Below, piece after piece: positions 53,953 to 62,742 of a stretch of DNA of 64,000 bases. Every line of letters begins with the position of its first letter. Position 1 is the first letter of the stretch. Source of the DNA: Paraburkholderia panacisoli (GTDB taxonomy: Bacteria > Pseudomonadota > Gammaproteobacteria > Burkholderiales > Burkholderiaceae); assembly GCF_008369935.1 (NCBI RefSeq), contig NZ_VTUZ01000041.1, positions 1-64,000 on the forward strand. Reading direction: 5' to 3'. The notes below the pieces were generated by a model, which saw only the letters and a program-made list of their open reading frames with translations, did no database searches and was not told where the DNA came from. The position numbers and the translations under genes are program-made.

Positions 53953-54705
53953 TCAGCATGCCGCGACCGTTCGCGTCAAGCGCCCCACCGCGATGGAGTC
54001 CGACCGCCTCGCAACACGTTCGATAGCCACGATATGGCTGAGTGCCGTGCAGAACGTCTCGTCGATACTGCGCTCCGCATCCAGCGCGACAACGCCGTTG
54101 ACCTCGAACACGTCGCGATAGGCCGCCACTTGACGCATCAGAAAGCTCATCGGCGGCGGCTGGTCGTTCTCATCGTTCCTTGCCCGCACGCGGCGATGTG
54201 AAGTCGCGCCGGAAACGTTCAGGCCGAAGGCGACGTCGGGACGCAACAGATGGCCAGCGATGCTGTGGAGTACAGGTGCAGTCTCAGCGGGATCGGAACG
54301 CGTACCGATTTCAGCCTGAGACGTGAACACGTAGCGGTCGCAAAAAACGACGTCGCCGCGTTCCAGTGCCGGTATGACCGTGTCGGTCATATGCTGGACG
54401 AGGTCTCCCATGATGGACAGCAGAATGCCCAGCATGTCGACGCGCCGTCCGCCTCCGTCGGGTCCGGAACCGGAGCCCGATCTATGCCAACTGCTGTCGA
54501 CCAGATGTCGGAACACCGCATCTTTGCGGATCCGACGGGTCGGCGTAAACGTCGTCACGCAGTTGAGTCCCGCACGCGTGCACGCGCCTTCGAGGCTTTC
54601 CATGAGTGAAGATTTCCCCGCTCCATCCACACCGCACAACGTGATTAGCACGCCCGGATAAACGTGCGGTTTGAGCTTCAGCGCTTCGAAGACACCAGTC
54701 GACAT
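53953..54705 (-). CDS. Thymidylate kinase-like P-loop protein
   Basis: A 250-residue P-loop kinase of the thymidylate kinase group: Walker A in LCGVDGAGKSSLM (residues 25-33), then VIPALERGDVVFCDRYVFTS with the DRY/F motif of dTMP kinases, and a lid-like region with RRVRARNDEN. It is longer than a standard Tmk and lacks the usual product-binding core, so a dedicated nucleotide or small-molecule kinase is more likely than the housekeeping enzyme. It is the last gene of the leftward arm, nine bases after the lyase. Confidence 0.75.
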   Translation of the reverse strand: MSTGVFEALKLKPHVYPGVLITLCGVDGAGKSSLMESLEGACTRAGLNCVTTFTPTRRIRKDAVFRHLVDSSWHRSGSGSGPDGGGRRVDMLGILLSIMGDLVQHMTDTVIPALERGDVVFCDRYVFTSQAEIGTRSDPAETAPVLHSIAGHLLRPDVAFGLNVSGATSHRRVRARNDENDQPPPMSFLMRQVAAYRDVFEVNGVVALDAERSIDETFCTALSHIVAIERVARRSDSIAVGRLTRTVAAC

Positions 54706-54714
54706 GTGATCACC

Positions 54715-56139
54715 TCAGACCAAAACTTCGCGTGACTCCGCGAGCATCTCGTCACGCGCCTCGATCGGCGCGAGGACCGCTGTGAAGTGCTTGAGCATCG
54801 GTGGTGCGGAGACGATGCGCATGCCCCGAATCGCATCGCGTCGCTCGTAGACCCGGATCAACGCTGCGGCAACCGCAGCGAGGTGGCTATCGGTGTAAAC
54901 GCGGCGAGGAATAGCCAGCCTCAGCAGTTCCAGCCTCGGGGGGTTGACCGTCCCCGTCGACGGATCTTCTTTCAGGAACGCCAATGAGCCCAGACCGACA
55001 GCGCGCACACCACCCTCGAGATAAAGCTCGGCAGCCAGCGCCTCGGCCGGGAATTCCGAGCGCGTCAGGTGCGGCAGGAAGGCGGCCGCATCGACATACA
55101 CCCCGTGTCCACCAGTCGGCCTCAGTATCGGAACGCCACCGGCAAGCAGTCGCTCCCCTAGCCGTTCGACCTGACGCACGCGGTGCTGAAGGTATTCGTC
55201 GTCGACCATCTCGCGCAGACCGATCGCGAGCGCCTCAAGATCGCGGCCTGCCATCCCTCCGTAGGTGATGAAGCCTTCGTGCAGCACAAGGAGCGGCACG
55301 ACCTGCTCGTAAAGCGTCCGCGACCGTGTCGCGAGCAAGCCGCCGATGTTGACTAGCGCATCCTTTTTGCAACTGAACGTGCAGCCCTCGGCATAGGAAA
55401 ACTGCTCCTTGAGAATGTCTGCCACCGACCGGTTCGCATAGCCGCTTTCGCGCTGCTGGATGAAGTAGGCATTCTCTGCGCAGCGCGCCGCATCGAAGTA
55501 CACCGGAATCGCAAACTCATCGGCCAACGCCCTCACCGCGCGCAGGTTCGCCATCGATACCGGCTGGCCGCCGCCCGCGTTGTTCGTCAGCGAGACCATG
55601 ATCAGCGGAACGTTGTCGCGCCCTTCGCTCTCGATCACGTTGCGTAGCTTTTGCACATCCACGTCGCCCTTGAACGGGTGCTCGACAGCGGGTTGGTAGC
55701 TGATTTCGGCGACGCACGATATTGAGGTACCGCCGGCAATCGATACATGTGCTTCGGTCGAATCGAACGGCGCGTTGAACGGCACCACCTGCCCCGGGCG
55801 CACGAGGGTCCGAAACAGGAAGTGCTCGGCCGGCCGGCCCTGGTGGGTCGGCAATACGTAGTCGAAGCCGAGCATGTCCCGCACGGCCTGCGTCAACTTC
55901 GTAAAACTGCGGGAACCGGCATACGACTCATCGCCGGTCATGATGCCTGCCCACTGGTTCGCGCTCATCGCCGAGGTACCGCTGTCCGTCATCAGATCGA
56001 TGTAGACATCGTCTGCTTCGAGGCGAAACACGTTGTACCCGGCAGCGGCAAGCCGCGCTTGCCGTTGATCGCGGTCGATCAGCCTGATCGGCTCGACCAT
56101 CTTGATCCTGTACGGCTCAGGTTGGCTTTCTGAAAGCAT
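54715..56139 (-). CDS. Tryptophanase-type PLP lyase (tryptophan indole-lyase-like)
   Basis: A 474-residue beta-eliminating lyase. PLP-lysine is Lys259 in FSCKKDALVNIGG, and TDSGTSAMSANQWAGIM, MVSLTNNAGGGQPVSM and VYFDAARCAENAYFI are family motifs. Residues that split tryptophanase from tyrosine phenol-lyase favour the former: Asp126 in PFDSTEAH (Thr in phenol-lyase), GVRAVGLGSL and His451 in LKHFTAVL (Phe in phenol-lyase). It would release indole, pyruvate and ammonia from tryptophan, or act on a related amino acid. GGAGGAG precedes the ATG at 56139. It sits 68 bases after the radical SAM gene. Confidence 0.85.
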   Translation of the reverse strand: MLSESQPEPYRIKMVEPIRLIDRDQRQARLAAAGYNVFRLEADDVYIDLMTDSGTSAMSANQWAGIMTGDESYAGSRSFTKLTQAVRDMLGFDYVLPTHQGRPAEHFLFRTLVRPGQVVPFNAPFDSTEAHVSIAGGTSISCVAEISYQPAVEHPFKGDVDVQKLRNVIESEGRDNVPLIMVSLTNNAGGGQPVSMANLRAVRALADEFAIPVYFDAARCAENAYFIQQRESGYANRSVADILKEQFSYAEGCTFSCKKDALVNIGGLLATRSRTLYEQVVPLLVLHEGFITYGGMAGRDLEALAIGLREMVDDEYLQHRVRQVERLGERLLAGGVPILRPTGGHGVYVDAAAFLPHLTRSEFPAEALAAELYLEGGVRAVGLGSLAFLKEDPSTGTVNPPRLELLRLAIPRRVYTDSHLAAVAAALIRVYERRDAIRGMRIVSAPPMLKHFTAVLAPIEARDEMLAESREVLV

Positions 56140-56207
56140 GCACTCCTCCTGCGTTGAAAGTACGCGGGCCATCGGATGACTGGCCGCTTCGGGCATCGCA
56201 CACCGCA

Positions 56208-57746
56208 TCAGACGGTTTGCTCGATCGGCAAAACCGCGATCGGGGTCCGCTCCGGGGCGCCGCCATCCGCGCCTGCGCCGTGAAGGCCGCGACCGTTGTG
56301 GGCATGGGCCGCTTCGAAGCGCTTCTCGATCCGGTTCAGAATCGACCAATACGCGCCGCGCTCGCCTTGCGCGATCGCTTCGACCAGCGCGTCATTCGCG
56401 TTGTAGTTGAAGAGACTCGCATTGGTCCCGAAGAACCGCCGGTCATTGCCGATCAGATCGGCAATGAATTTCTGCGGATCCGGGCCCAATGAGGTCGGCA
56501 GATAGAACACCGGATGCAAAAGATCGTCGTTCCCTTCGATATGGCCGTGAAGATTCGGATTCCCGACGTTCAGGCCTTCGCTGCGGATCATCTGCTCGAG
56601 TTCGGTCCCCGGGAAAATCCTCAGCCCGACCGTCACCGAAACGCGCTCCGGATCGACCCGCTTGATGAACTCGATCGACTCCCGCGCGGTTTCCTGGGTC
56701 TCGCCGGGCGCGCCGAACAGCAGCTCGATGATGTGCTCGAGGCCGTGGCGCTTCGCCGTATTGACCGCAGCTTCGATGTCGGGGGCGCCAAAAGTGCGGC
56801 GGAGTATCTTCAGCATCGTTTCGCTGGCGCTGTCGACGCCGAAGTTCATGCCGACACAACCGGCTGCTTTCATCGCGGCCGCCAGCTCATCGGGAAACGG
56901 CCGCGGCATACCGTATGCATACCACTGGATTTTGCCGGCGAGCCCGTGTCGAATGATGGCCGCGCACAGCGCAAGAGGATGCGCGACGCTCAGATTGAAT
57001 TCCGAGTCGTTGATGTGAAAGACGTTGACCCCACGCTCGACCAGCGATGCCATCTCAGCGACGACATCATCGGGTTCGCGCATGCGCACCGTGCGGCCTT
57101 TGATCAGCGGCTCGACGCAATAGATGCACGAGCGGTTGCAGCCGCGCTTCGTTTCGATGCCGATCTGGCCGCCTTTGGCGAAATAGTGCTCGTTGTTGAC
57201 CAGCTCACGTTTGTGGGGCCCTAGCGTGGCTAGCGGTCCGCACCCGTTCGGGGCGAGCGGCGTAGCGTGCACGCCAGCCGTATCGCGGTAGACCACACCG
57301 GGTATATGCGTGAAACTCCTGCCTTCTTCGAGGCAGGTCAGCAGTTCGGGAAAGCTGAATTCGCCTTCCCTGACGATGCCGAAGTCGGCGTCGAGGTAGG
57401 CGAGCAATTTTTCCGGCATCACCGAGTAACCCGCCCCCCCCATCACGATCGGGACCGCGCGCGCACGCCGAAGCAGCGCGACGATGTCCCTGATTCTCTC
57501 AAGAAAGCTGTAGCCGCTGGAAAAGTAGACGTCGTCGGTATTTCGCAGCGTCACCCCCCAGAAATCCGGTGCGGCCGTGCGGCAGTGCGCGGCAATGGCC
57601 GCCTCGCAGTCGTCGGAGAAGCAGAGGTCGAGCAAATTGAGCTCGAACCCCGCTCGCTCCATCGGCGCCGACAGGTAGTCGAACGCAATCGGCGCAATCG
57701 CCGGTTTGATCTGGTTCGTGTTGACGAAGGTGACGCGCTTGGCCAT
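56208..57746 (-). CDS. B12-binding-domain radical SAM protein
   Basis: A 512-residue protein: an N-terminal Rossmann-like cobalamin-binding domain (~1-140, with VPIVMGGAGYSVMPEKLLAY and DFGIVREGEFSFPELL) followed by a radical SAM barrel with the cluster motif C203-x3-C207-x2-C210 (RGCNRSCIYC) and FGAPGETQETARESIEFIKR. The DxHxxG base-off motif is absent, as in many class B methylases. Such enzymes methylate unactivated carbons or rearrange rings. The partner substrate is unknown; neighbours suggest an aromatic or indolic molecule. Confidence 0.9.
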   Translation of the reverse strand: MAKRVTFVNTNQIKPAIAPIAFDYLSAPMERAGFELNLLDLCFSDDCEAAIAAHCRTAAPDFWGVTLRNTDDVYFSSGYSFLERIRDIVALLRRARAVPIVMGGAGYSVMPEKLLAYLDADFGIVREGEFSFPELLTCLEEGRSFTHIPGVVYRDTAGVHATPLAPNGCGPLATLGPHKRELVNNEHYFAKGGQIGIETKRGCNRSCIYCVEPLIKGRTVRMREPDDVVAEMASLVERGVNVFHINDSEFNLSVAHPLALCAAIIRHGLAGKIQWYAYGMPRPFPDELAAAMKAAGCVGMNFGVDSASETMLKILRRTFGAPDIEAAVNTAKRHGLEHIIELLFGAPGETQETARESIEFIKRVDPERVSVTVGLRIFPGTELEQMIRSEGLNVGNPNLHGHIEGNDDLLHPVFYLPTSLGPDPQKFIADLIGNDRRFFGTNASLFNYNANDALVEAIAQGERGAYWSILNRIEKRFEAAHAHNGRGLHGAGADGGAPERTPIAVLPIEQTV

Positions 57747-57795
57747 GTTCGATCGGCTCCAGGAGAAGGGTTCGCGAGGGTTCGCCGAAACGCGG

Positions 57796-58905
57796 CTAGC
57801 CGGCGACGTCGATGGACATTTTCTGGCCCGCGCGCGCCACGGTCATCTCGCTCATGAACTCACTGAACCGATGCATCATCACCGCTGCGAGGTGCTTCGC
57901 CTTTTCCTCGCAGTCGGAGAATGCATAGAAGCCCGGACCAGCGCTGCTCATCCCCGCATACACCGCGCCCTCGCGTTGCATCGTCTGGTCGAACTCAAGC
58001 ATCACGTCGGTCCGGAAAATGCCCTCGAGCACCTTCATGTTGCTCATGCTGTTGAGCTCCCAGCCGTGCTTCAGAAACGCAAAGAGGTCGTTGCGATGCA
58101 GTGCCGGCCGCAATTTCTTTTCGATGAACTCGCGCCACGCGATGCCGTAACGCTTCTGCCACTCGACAAAATGCGTCGGCACGAAGCCCGCCTCGGTGGT
58201 GCCGGACATGTCCGCGCCCTCGCCATGGGCACGCAGCGCTTCGGTCGACAGCGTGTCGTAATTGCCGACGGCGGTGGTCACCCAAAGGTTTTCCGAACTC
58301 AGGTTGCCGAGGAAACGGCCGTTGCCGTGCTTCTCGTCGACCCAGACCAGGCCGCCGAAAAACAGGCACGCTTCGCCGACGCCGGTCTCGAGGCCGAAAT
58401 ACACATGCTCGTCATCCTTCGCGTTCTCGACGTAGTTGCGGGTGATCATTTCCCACATGTCGTGTGGCGAAAACGGAGAGCCGAACAACGCGTTCAAGCC
58501 GGCGAGCGTCGCGGTGTTGAACGAGACATTCGAGCCGAAGCCGCTGTGCTTGTGCTGGATGCTGTGCATCCGATCAACACGGATGTCGTCGCGTGCATAG
58601 CCAACGGCTCGCTTGAACAACTCGAGCATGTGACGCCCGCTCGGCACGTCGCAGCCGCCCTCGCCGCTCGTCGTCCGGGTGACGGTGATCCGGTGTCCGA
58701 CCGTGCTGGTCGACACGCCGAGCCCGCCGCCGCCGAAGCCAGGCGCCATCTGCATAAAGTCGAATACCGCGAAGTGAAGGCGCCCCGGCACCGAGACCTC
58801 TGCATGATCGTAGCTCGGTAGCGCCTCGCGCTCCCAGTGCGGCAGCACAGTCAAATTCGCTCCCGGCAGGAACTGCCCCGTTTTTGCCTTCCACGCCTGA
58901 TTCAT
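57796..58905 (-). CDS. GHMP-superfamily protein, beta-RFAP synthase-like
   Basis: A 369-residue protein with GHMP motifs: SVPGRLHFAVFDF (residues 38-50), GGGGLGVST (58-66), HKHSGFGSNVSF (118-129) in place of the phosphate loop, and a C-terminal GMSSAGPGFYAFSD. The first and last motifs recall beta-ribofuranosylaminobenzene 5'-phosphate synthase, which makes a C-riboside from PRPP and an aminobenzoate, more than sugar kinases. GGAGGT lies before the ATG at 58905. No tetrahydromethanopterin genes are near, so a different aryl C-riboside or a kinase role is possible. Confidence 0.72.
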   Translation of the reverse strand: MNQAWKAKTGQFLPGANLTVLPHWEREALPSYDHAEVSVPGRLHFAVFDFMQMAPGFGGGGLGVSTSTVGHRITVTRTTSGEGGCDVPSGRHMLELFKRAVGYARDDIRVDRMHSIQHKHSGFGSNVSFNTATLAGLNALFGSPFSPHDMWEMITRNYVENAKDDEHVYFGLETGVGEACLFFGGLVWVDEKHGNGRFLGNLSSENLWVTTAVGNYDTLSTEALRAHGEGADMSGTTEAGFVPTHFVEWQKRYGIAWREFIEKKLRPALHRNDLFAFLKHGWELNSMSNMKVLEGIFRTDVMLEFDQTMQREGAVYAGMSSAGPGFYAFSDCEEKAKHLAAVMMHRFSEFMSEMTVARAGQKMSIDVAG

Positions 58906-59583
58906 TGCTCTACCTCCATCCTCGTGAGTATTCGTTTGCCAGACGTTTCTCGACCATTTACCTGGCTCTACGAACTTAAATGCGCAACCGGTCTTTGTCT
59001 CATGACGGCGGACATCGCAAACATCATGAACATCGCGGACACGCTGCCCCGCAGCCATCGATTGTTCGCGCTCATCGTGCACGGTTCGTGCCAGGCACTC
59101 TTCTGCGACACGCGGTTAGTCCTCGTTCGAGGCAATGACGAAAGCAGCCAGCCCGATTTCAAAAGGCACCGCAATGCCGGAGAACGTATAGACGTTCAGG
59201 GCGCGGTGGATGAACCAGCCCGGCATCAGACGTCCTGCTGGCGACCTGCAACCAACAGATGGGCTTCACCTGTTGGCCCGGCACCGACATCCAGGCCGCG
59301 GCGACCGGCTCCCCGAACGTGCGTCGACAAATCGCAGGACCCGCCTGAATCCGCGCGATACCGGCGACCCTCTTTTGAAATCCGGCCGCTCCGTTCCGTC
59401 ACTGCAGGGAAGTGGATGCCCTTCGCGCTGCCCACGAATGACTGGCATGAATCATGCGAAAAGTCGCCACAGGCAGTGGCCGTCTTAGCACGATTCCCCT
59501 TTGCCGTATCCGAACCCGAATCGCATGGCATCGGTCGATTGCCAGTCGTGACTCGCCCTCTTGATCTTTGACGGGAGCCGCAG
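58906..59583. promoter_or_regulatory. Divergent promoter region of the biosynthetic cluster
   Basis: About 680 bases separate the two arms. It includes a perfect inverted repeat CCAACAG (59252-59258) / CTGTTGG (59270-59276) and one possible 36-codon reading frame. Both arms should start here. Confidence 0.5.
59116..59226 (-). CDS. Possible 36-residue peptide upstream of the GHMP gene
   Basis: An ATG at 59226-59224 with AGGA about eight bases upstream opens 36 codons ending SNED and TAA. The peptide MPGWFIHRALNVYTFSGIAV continues into a hydrophobic FEIGLAAFVIA stretch, so it could span the membrane, be a leader, or be a substrate peptide. It is in the same direction as the radical SAM arm. 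The short length makes chance coding possible. Confidence 0.35.
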   Translation of the reverse strand: MPGWFIHRALNVYTFSGIAVPFEIGLAAFVIASNED

Positions 59584-60354
59584 ATGACAGCAACCTTGAA
59601 TGGCAACGCGCTGGCGCGACGCCGCATCGATTGGCCGCGCGCTTTGCGGGCGATCAAGGCGCTGAGAGCAAATACAGACGATATTCAGCATGCCTATGAA
59701 GTGATGATCGCGCTCGACGGCGGCCAGATGGAGACGATGTACCAGCGTTTTCTCAGCGAGCCGGGCGCCGCGGCGCTGCTTTCCGAGCAGCCGTCACTGC
59801 TCGCCACGCTCGGGGATTCCGACACGCTGCTCGACTTGCCGCCGGGCTCGTTCGGCCGCGCTTACATGGCGATGATGGAGCACAGCGGCTATCGCGCCGA
59901 TGGTCTGCTTCAGGCGAGCCGGCTGGCCGCGGGCCTCGAAGAAATCCTCCCCGGCCCGGACCGTCAGTGGTTCATCGAGCGCAGCGGCTGCATTCATGAC
60001 CTGCTGCACGTGCTGACAGGCTATGGGCAGGACTGGGCCGGCGAGACCTCGCTTCTCGCGTTCGACTGCGGCCTCGAACCGATGCGTGCGCGCCTCGTGG
60101 GTCTGCTCGGCACCGCGCTGACTGCGCCGTGGTGGCCGAACTTCTGGGTCCATCGTTTTCTGCGCCGCGCGTGGCTGCGTGGGAAGCGCGCCCGCATTCC
60201 CCTTTCATACCGCTGGGAAGTCGCGTTACAGCTGCCACTCGAAGCCGTCCGCTCCGAGCTGGCGATCGAGCCGGTCGCGCTCGCCCACCCACAGGGCATC
60301 CTGGCCGGCGGCCAGACGCTGCCGTGGCGCTACGCCGCGTCGAGCAACGCGTGA
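59584..60354 (+). CDS. Coq4-family protein
   Basis: A 256-residue Coq4-like protein. The metal motif His138-Asp139-x2-His142 followed by Glu (SGCIHDLLHVLTGYGQDWAGE, the family's HDxxH-x11-E) is intact, and the preceding PPGSFGRAYMAMMEHSGY matches Coq4. Coq4 proteins act in quinone synthesis, where decarboxylation and hydroxylation at one ring carbon has been ascribed to them. GGGAG lies upstream of the ATG. It leads the rightward arm with carrier protein, UbiA-like and reductase genes, which supports a quinone- or arene-type product. Confidence 0.85.
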   Translation: MTATLNGNALARRRIDWPRALRAIKALRANTDDIQHAYEVMIALDGGQMETMYQRFLSEPGAAALLSEQPSLLATLGDSDTLLDLPPGSFGRAYMAMMEHSGYRADGLLQASRLAAGLEEILPGPDRQWFIERSGCIHDLLHVLTGYGQDWAGETSLLAFDCGLEPMRARLVGLLGTALTAPWWPNFWVHRFLRRAWLRGKRARIPLSYRWEVALQLPLEAVRSELAIEPVALAHPQGILAGGQTLPWRYAASSNA

Positions 60355-60371
60355 ACAGAGAGGATCCCAGC

Positions 60372-60701
60372 ATGGCCAGCACACCGAAGAATGCGTCGAC
60401 GCGAAACAGCGTATTCGAAATCGTACGCACACAGCTTCTGCACGTCTGCCGCGAGCATCAGCGCGACTTCGACGCCGAGATTCACCTTGAGAGTTCACTC
60501 ATCGCCGATCTCGGCCTCGACTCGCTATCGCTCGTCGAAGCGGTTGTCGCACTCGAGCAGGCGTTCGGCATCGAGCGCCTACCGCTAGAAGCGTTGAACG
60601 AAGGAGGCAACGAAGCGTATTTCACAGTCGGATCGCTGGTGGACCTGTGCATCCGGCACGCCGCAGTCTGTGTCGCCGCCGATGAGGGGATGCGCGCATG
60701 A
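60372..60701 (+). CDS. Acyl carrier protein-like
   Basis: A 109-residue carrier protein: helix I at residues ~12-28, LGLDSLSLVEAVVALEQAFG with the phosphopantetheine Ser51, and a final helix. The DSLS motif is standard. Its stop overlaps the start of the UbiA-like gene (ATGA). It would hold an acyl or aryl intermediate as a thioester; no PKS or FAS genes are in view, so the loading enzyme is unclear. Confidence 0.85.
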   Translation: MASTPKNASTRNSVFEIVRTQLLHVCREHQRDFDAEIHLESSLIADLGLDSLSLVEAVVALEQAFGIERLPLEALNEGGNEAYFTVGSLVDLCIRHAAVCVAADEGMRA

Positions 60702-61615
60702 GCCCGCGTCTTTCTCTGGCCACCTCGCATACCCGGCGTGGCCGGCTTGCCGCTGCGGCAGCCGCTTTCGGCAACACGCTCGGCCGCATACCGCTGGCGG
60801 CCGAGGCCATGCCGATCGCCGGCGCGTTCATCTGCTCGCTTCTGCTGTACGGACGGATAGCCGGCGTCGCCCTCGAACCGGGCTGGCGTGTACTGGCCGG
60901 CCTTGCGTCCTTCTTCCTGCTGTTCGTCCAGCTTCGCCTGATCGACGACCTCGACGACCTCGAACGCGACTATCCCGCCGGACACGCGCTGTCGGCGCGA
61001 CGCGCGGCACTGCGTGCACGCCTGCTCGCCAGCCTCGCGGCAGGCGCGATCCTGCTCGTTGCGCTGAACAGCGCAATGGAGCACGCATGGACAGCCGCCG
61101 CTGCTGCCACCGCACTGGCCTTCGCCGCCCCTTTCGCTTTCAAGCGGCTGTTCCCGACCCGTCCGTTGCTCTGCTTACCCGCTTTCGAAGGTGCGCCATT
61201 CGCCATCTTCATGTACTGCTATTTCTTATGGCGCGATATGGCCGACCGCGAATTGAGCTTCTACGTTGTCGTGTGCGTAGCGGGTTCGATGTGGACCGGC
61301 TACGAGTTCTGGAAGTTCTCGCGCAAGGTTGGCACCACTGCACTGCAGCCCTATCACCTCTCTGCGCGCGCAGTCCGGGTCGCGCTGAATGCCCTCCTGA
61401 TTCTGGCGCTGAGCGTCAACGTGTCGCTTGCACACCTGGCAGGCCTGTCGCAAACGTACTCAATCTATGCCGCGACCTTGCCACTCGTGTGGCTCGTCTG
61501 GCTCAACGCGCGCTGGCCGGGCCCCGCGAGCAGGCCGGGCCGGCCACGCTGGGCCGGCACCCGCTTCGTCGTCGCCGTCGAGTTCGGACTGCTGGCCGGG
61601 CTTCTCCTCAAATGA
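60698..61615 (+). CDS. UbiA-like membrane prenyltransferase-family protein
   Basis: A 305-residue membrane protein with about eight or nine helices. LRLIDDLDDLERD (residues 80-91) is the first aspartate-rich motif of UbiA prenyltransferases; the second motif is weak (YEFWKFSRKVGTTALQPYH lacks the usual acidic cluster), so activity or specificity may differ. UbiA enzymes join isoprenoid diphosphates to aromatic acceptors. It overlaps the carrier protein gene by four bases and precedes the SDR by 26 bases. Confidence 0.7.
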   Translation: MSPRLSLATSHTRRGRLAAAAAAFGNTLGRIPLAAEAMPIAGAFICSLLLYGRIAGVALEPGWRVLAGLASFFLLFVQLRLIDDLDDLERDYPAGHALSARRAALRARLLASLAAGAILLVALNSAMEHAWTAAAAATALAFAAPFAFKRLFPTRPLLCLPAFEGAPFAIFMYCYFLWRDMADRELSFYVVVCVAGSMWTGYEFWKFSRKVGTTALQPYHLSARAVRVALNALLILALSVNVSLAHLAGLSQTYSIYAATLPLVWLVWLNARWPGPASRPGRPRWAGTRFVVAVEFGLLAGLLLK

Positions 61616-61641
61616 CATGCAACTCTGGATGGTCCTCCACA

Positions 61642-62724
61642 ATGAATAAGCACGTTCTCGTCACCGGTGCGCGAGGTCTGCTGGGCGCCGAAGTGATCGC
61701 CCGGCTGACGGCAATGGGATACCCGGTCGTCGCATTTCTGCGCTCCGATGGTCCAGTTGTCCGCAACGACGGCACGCCGCTCGCAGCAACGCCGTACCGC
61801 GGCCACACGCCCGCTGCCGGAACCCTCGCATGTGTGCAAGGCGACGTCGCCGAAACCCACCTTGGGCTCGATGCGGAAACTTACGATGCACTGCGCGCGG
61901 CGACAGCCGCGATCGTCCACTGTGCCGCGCTGACCAGCTTTGGGCGCAAGCCCGAGGTCTACGAGGCAATCAACTTTCGCGGCACCGAGCGCATCGTCGA
62001 GTTCGCGCAACGACGCAGCGATGCGCCGATTCCGCTGCTCTATGTGAGCACCGCCTATGTCTGCGGCGAGCGCCCCGGCGTGTTCAGCGAGGACGATCTC
62101 GAACTTGGCCAGCGTCTGGGCAACCCGTATGAGCAGAGCAAGTACCGCGCGGAACAGTCGGTGCGAGCGGCGATGCGCACCGGCCTGCCCGCGGCGGTCC
62201 TGCGCCCGTCGATCATCGTTGGCGACTCGGCGACCGGCGTGATCCGCAAGTTCGACACGCTCTACACCGTCGTGCGCCTGACGGCCGCGGGACTCGTGCG
62301 CACGATGCCCGGCGACTACGGCGCAACGTTGAACATCGTGCCGATCGACTGGGTCGCGGACTGCGTAGTCGAGGCGCTGGCGAAGTTCCCGCTCGTGCGA
62401 GGACGCACGCTGCATCTGACTTCGGGCACGCCAACCACGCTGCGCGAAATCAACGACGTATGCGCGGAGTTTCCATCGTTTCACGTACCTCGCTATGTGC
62501 CGCGGCACGTCTTCGATGCCGCCGCGATGAAACCGCTCGAGCGGCGTTACTACGATGAGGTCGTGAAACTCTACGAATCGTACCTGACGCGCCAGGTGCG
62601 CTTTGCACGAGACGCGACCGCCGCCATCCTGCCGGCTTTGCCGCGCGCGACGGGCAAAACGCTGCTGCGCAGGATCTTTCGTTATGGGATCGCGGCGGGC
62701 TACTTTGTGCCGCGCACGGCTTGA
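61642..62724 (+). CDS. Extended SDR, acyl-(carrier) reductase-like
   Basis: A 360-residue extended short-chain dehydrogenase. TGARGLLG (residues 8-15) binds the cofactor; YVSTAYVCGERPG and NPYEQSKYRAEQSV hold the catalytic Ser/Tyr/Lys; LRPSIIVGDSATGVIRKFD and LNIVPIDWVADCVVEAL recall the thioester-reductase (NAD_binding_4) group. It may reduce the ACP-bound acyl group to an aldehyde or alcohol. Alternatively it is a sugar-type epimerase. It is part of the rightward arm. Confidence 0.8.
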   Translation: MNKHVLVTGARGLLGAEVIARLTAMGYPVVAFLRSDGPVVRNDGTPLAATPYRGHTPAAGTLACVQGDVAETHLGLDAETYDALRAATAAIVHCAALTSFGRKPEVYEAINFRGTERIVEFAQRRSDAPIPLLYVSTAYVCGERPGVFSEDDLELGQRLGNPYEQSKYRAEQSVRAAMRTGLPAAVLRPSIIVGDSATGVIRKFDTLYTVVRLTAAGLVRTMPGDYGATLNIVPIDWVADCVVEALAKFPLVRGRTLHLTSGTPTTLREINDVCAEFPSFHVPRYVPRHVFDAAAMKPLERRYYDEVVKLYESYLTRQVRFARDATAAILPALPRATGKTLLRRIFRYGIAAGYFVPRTA

Positions 62725-62742
62725 CGTTTAGGGAGCCTCACC

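Noticed and set aside
53953..54705. Housekeeping thymidylate kinase
   Set aside because: Length, divergent core and placement in the biosynthetic arm argue for a dedicated kinase.
54715..56139. Tyrosine phenol-lyase as the name of the PLP lyase
   Set aside because: Asp126, His451 and the GVRAVGLGSL segment match tryptophanase better than phenol-lyase.
57796..58905. Tetrahydromethanopterin pathway locus
   Set aside because: Only a beta-RFAPS-like protein is present; none of the other pathway genes are nearby.
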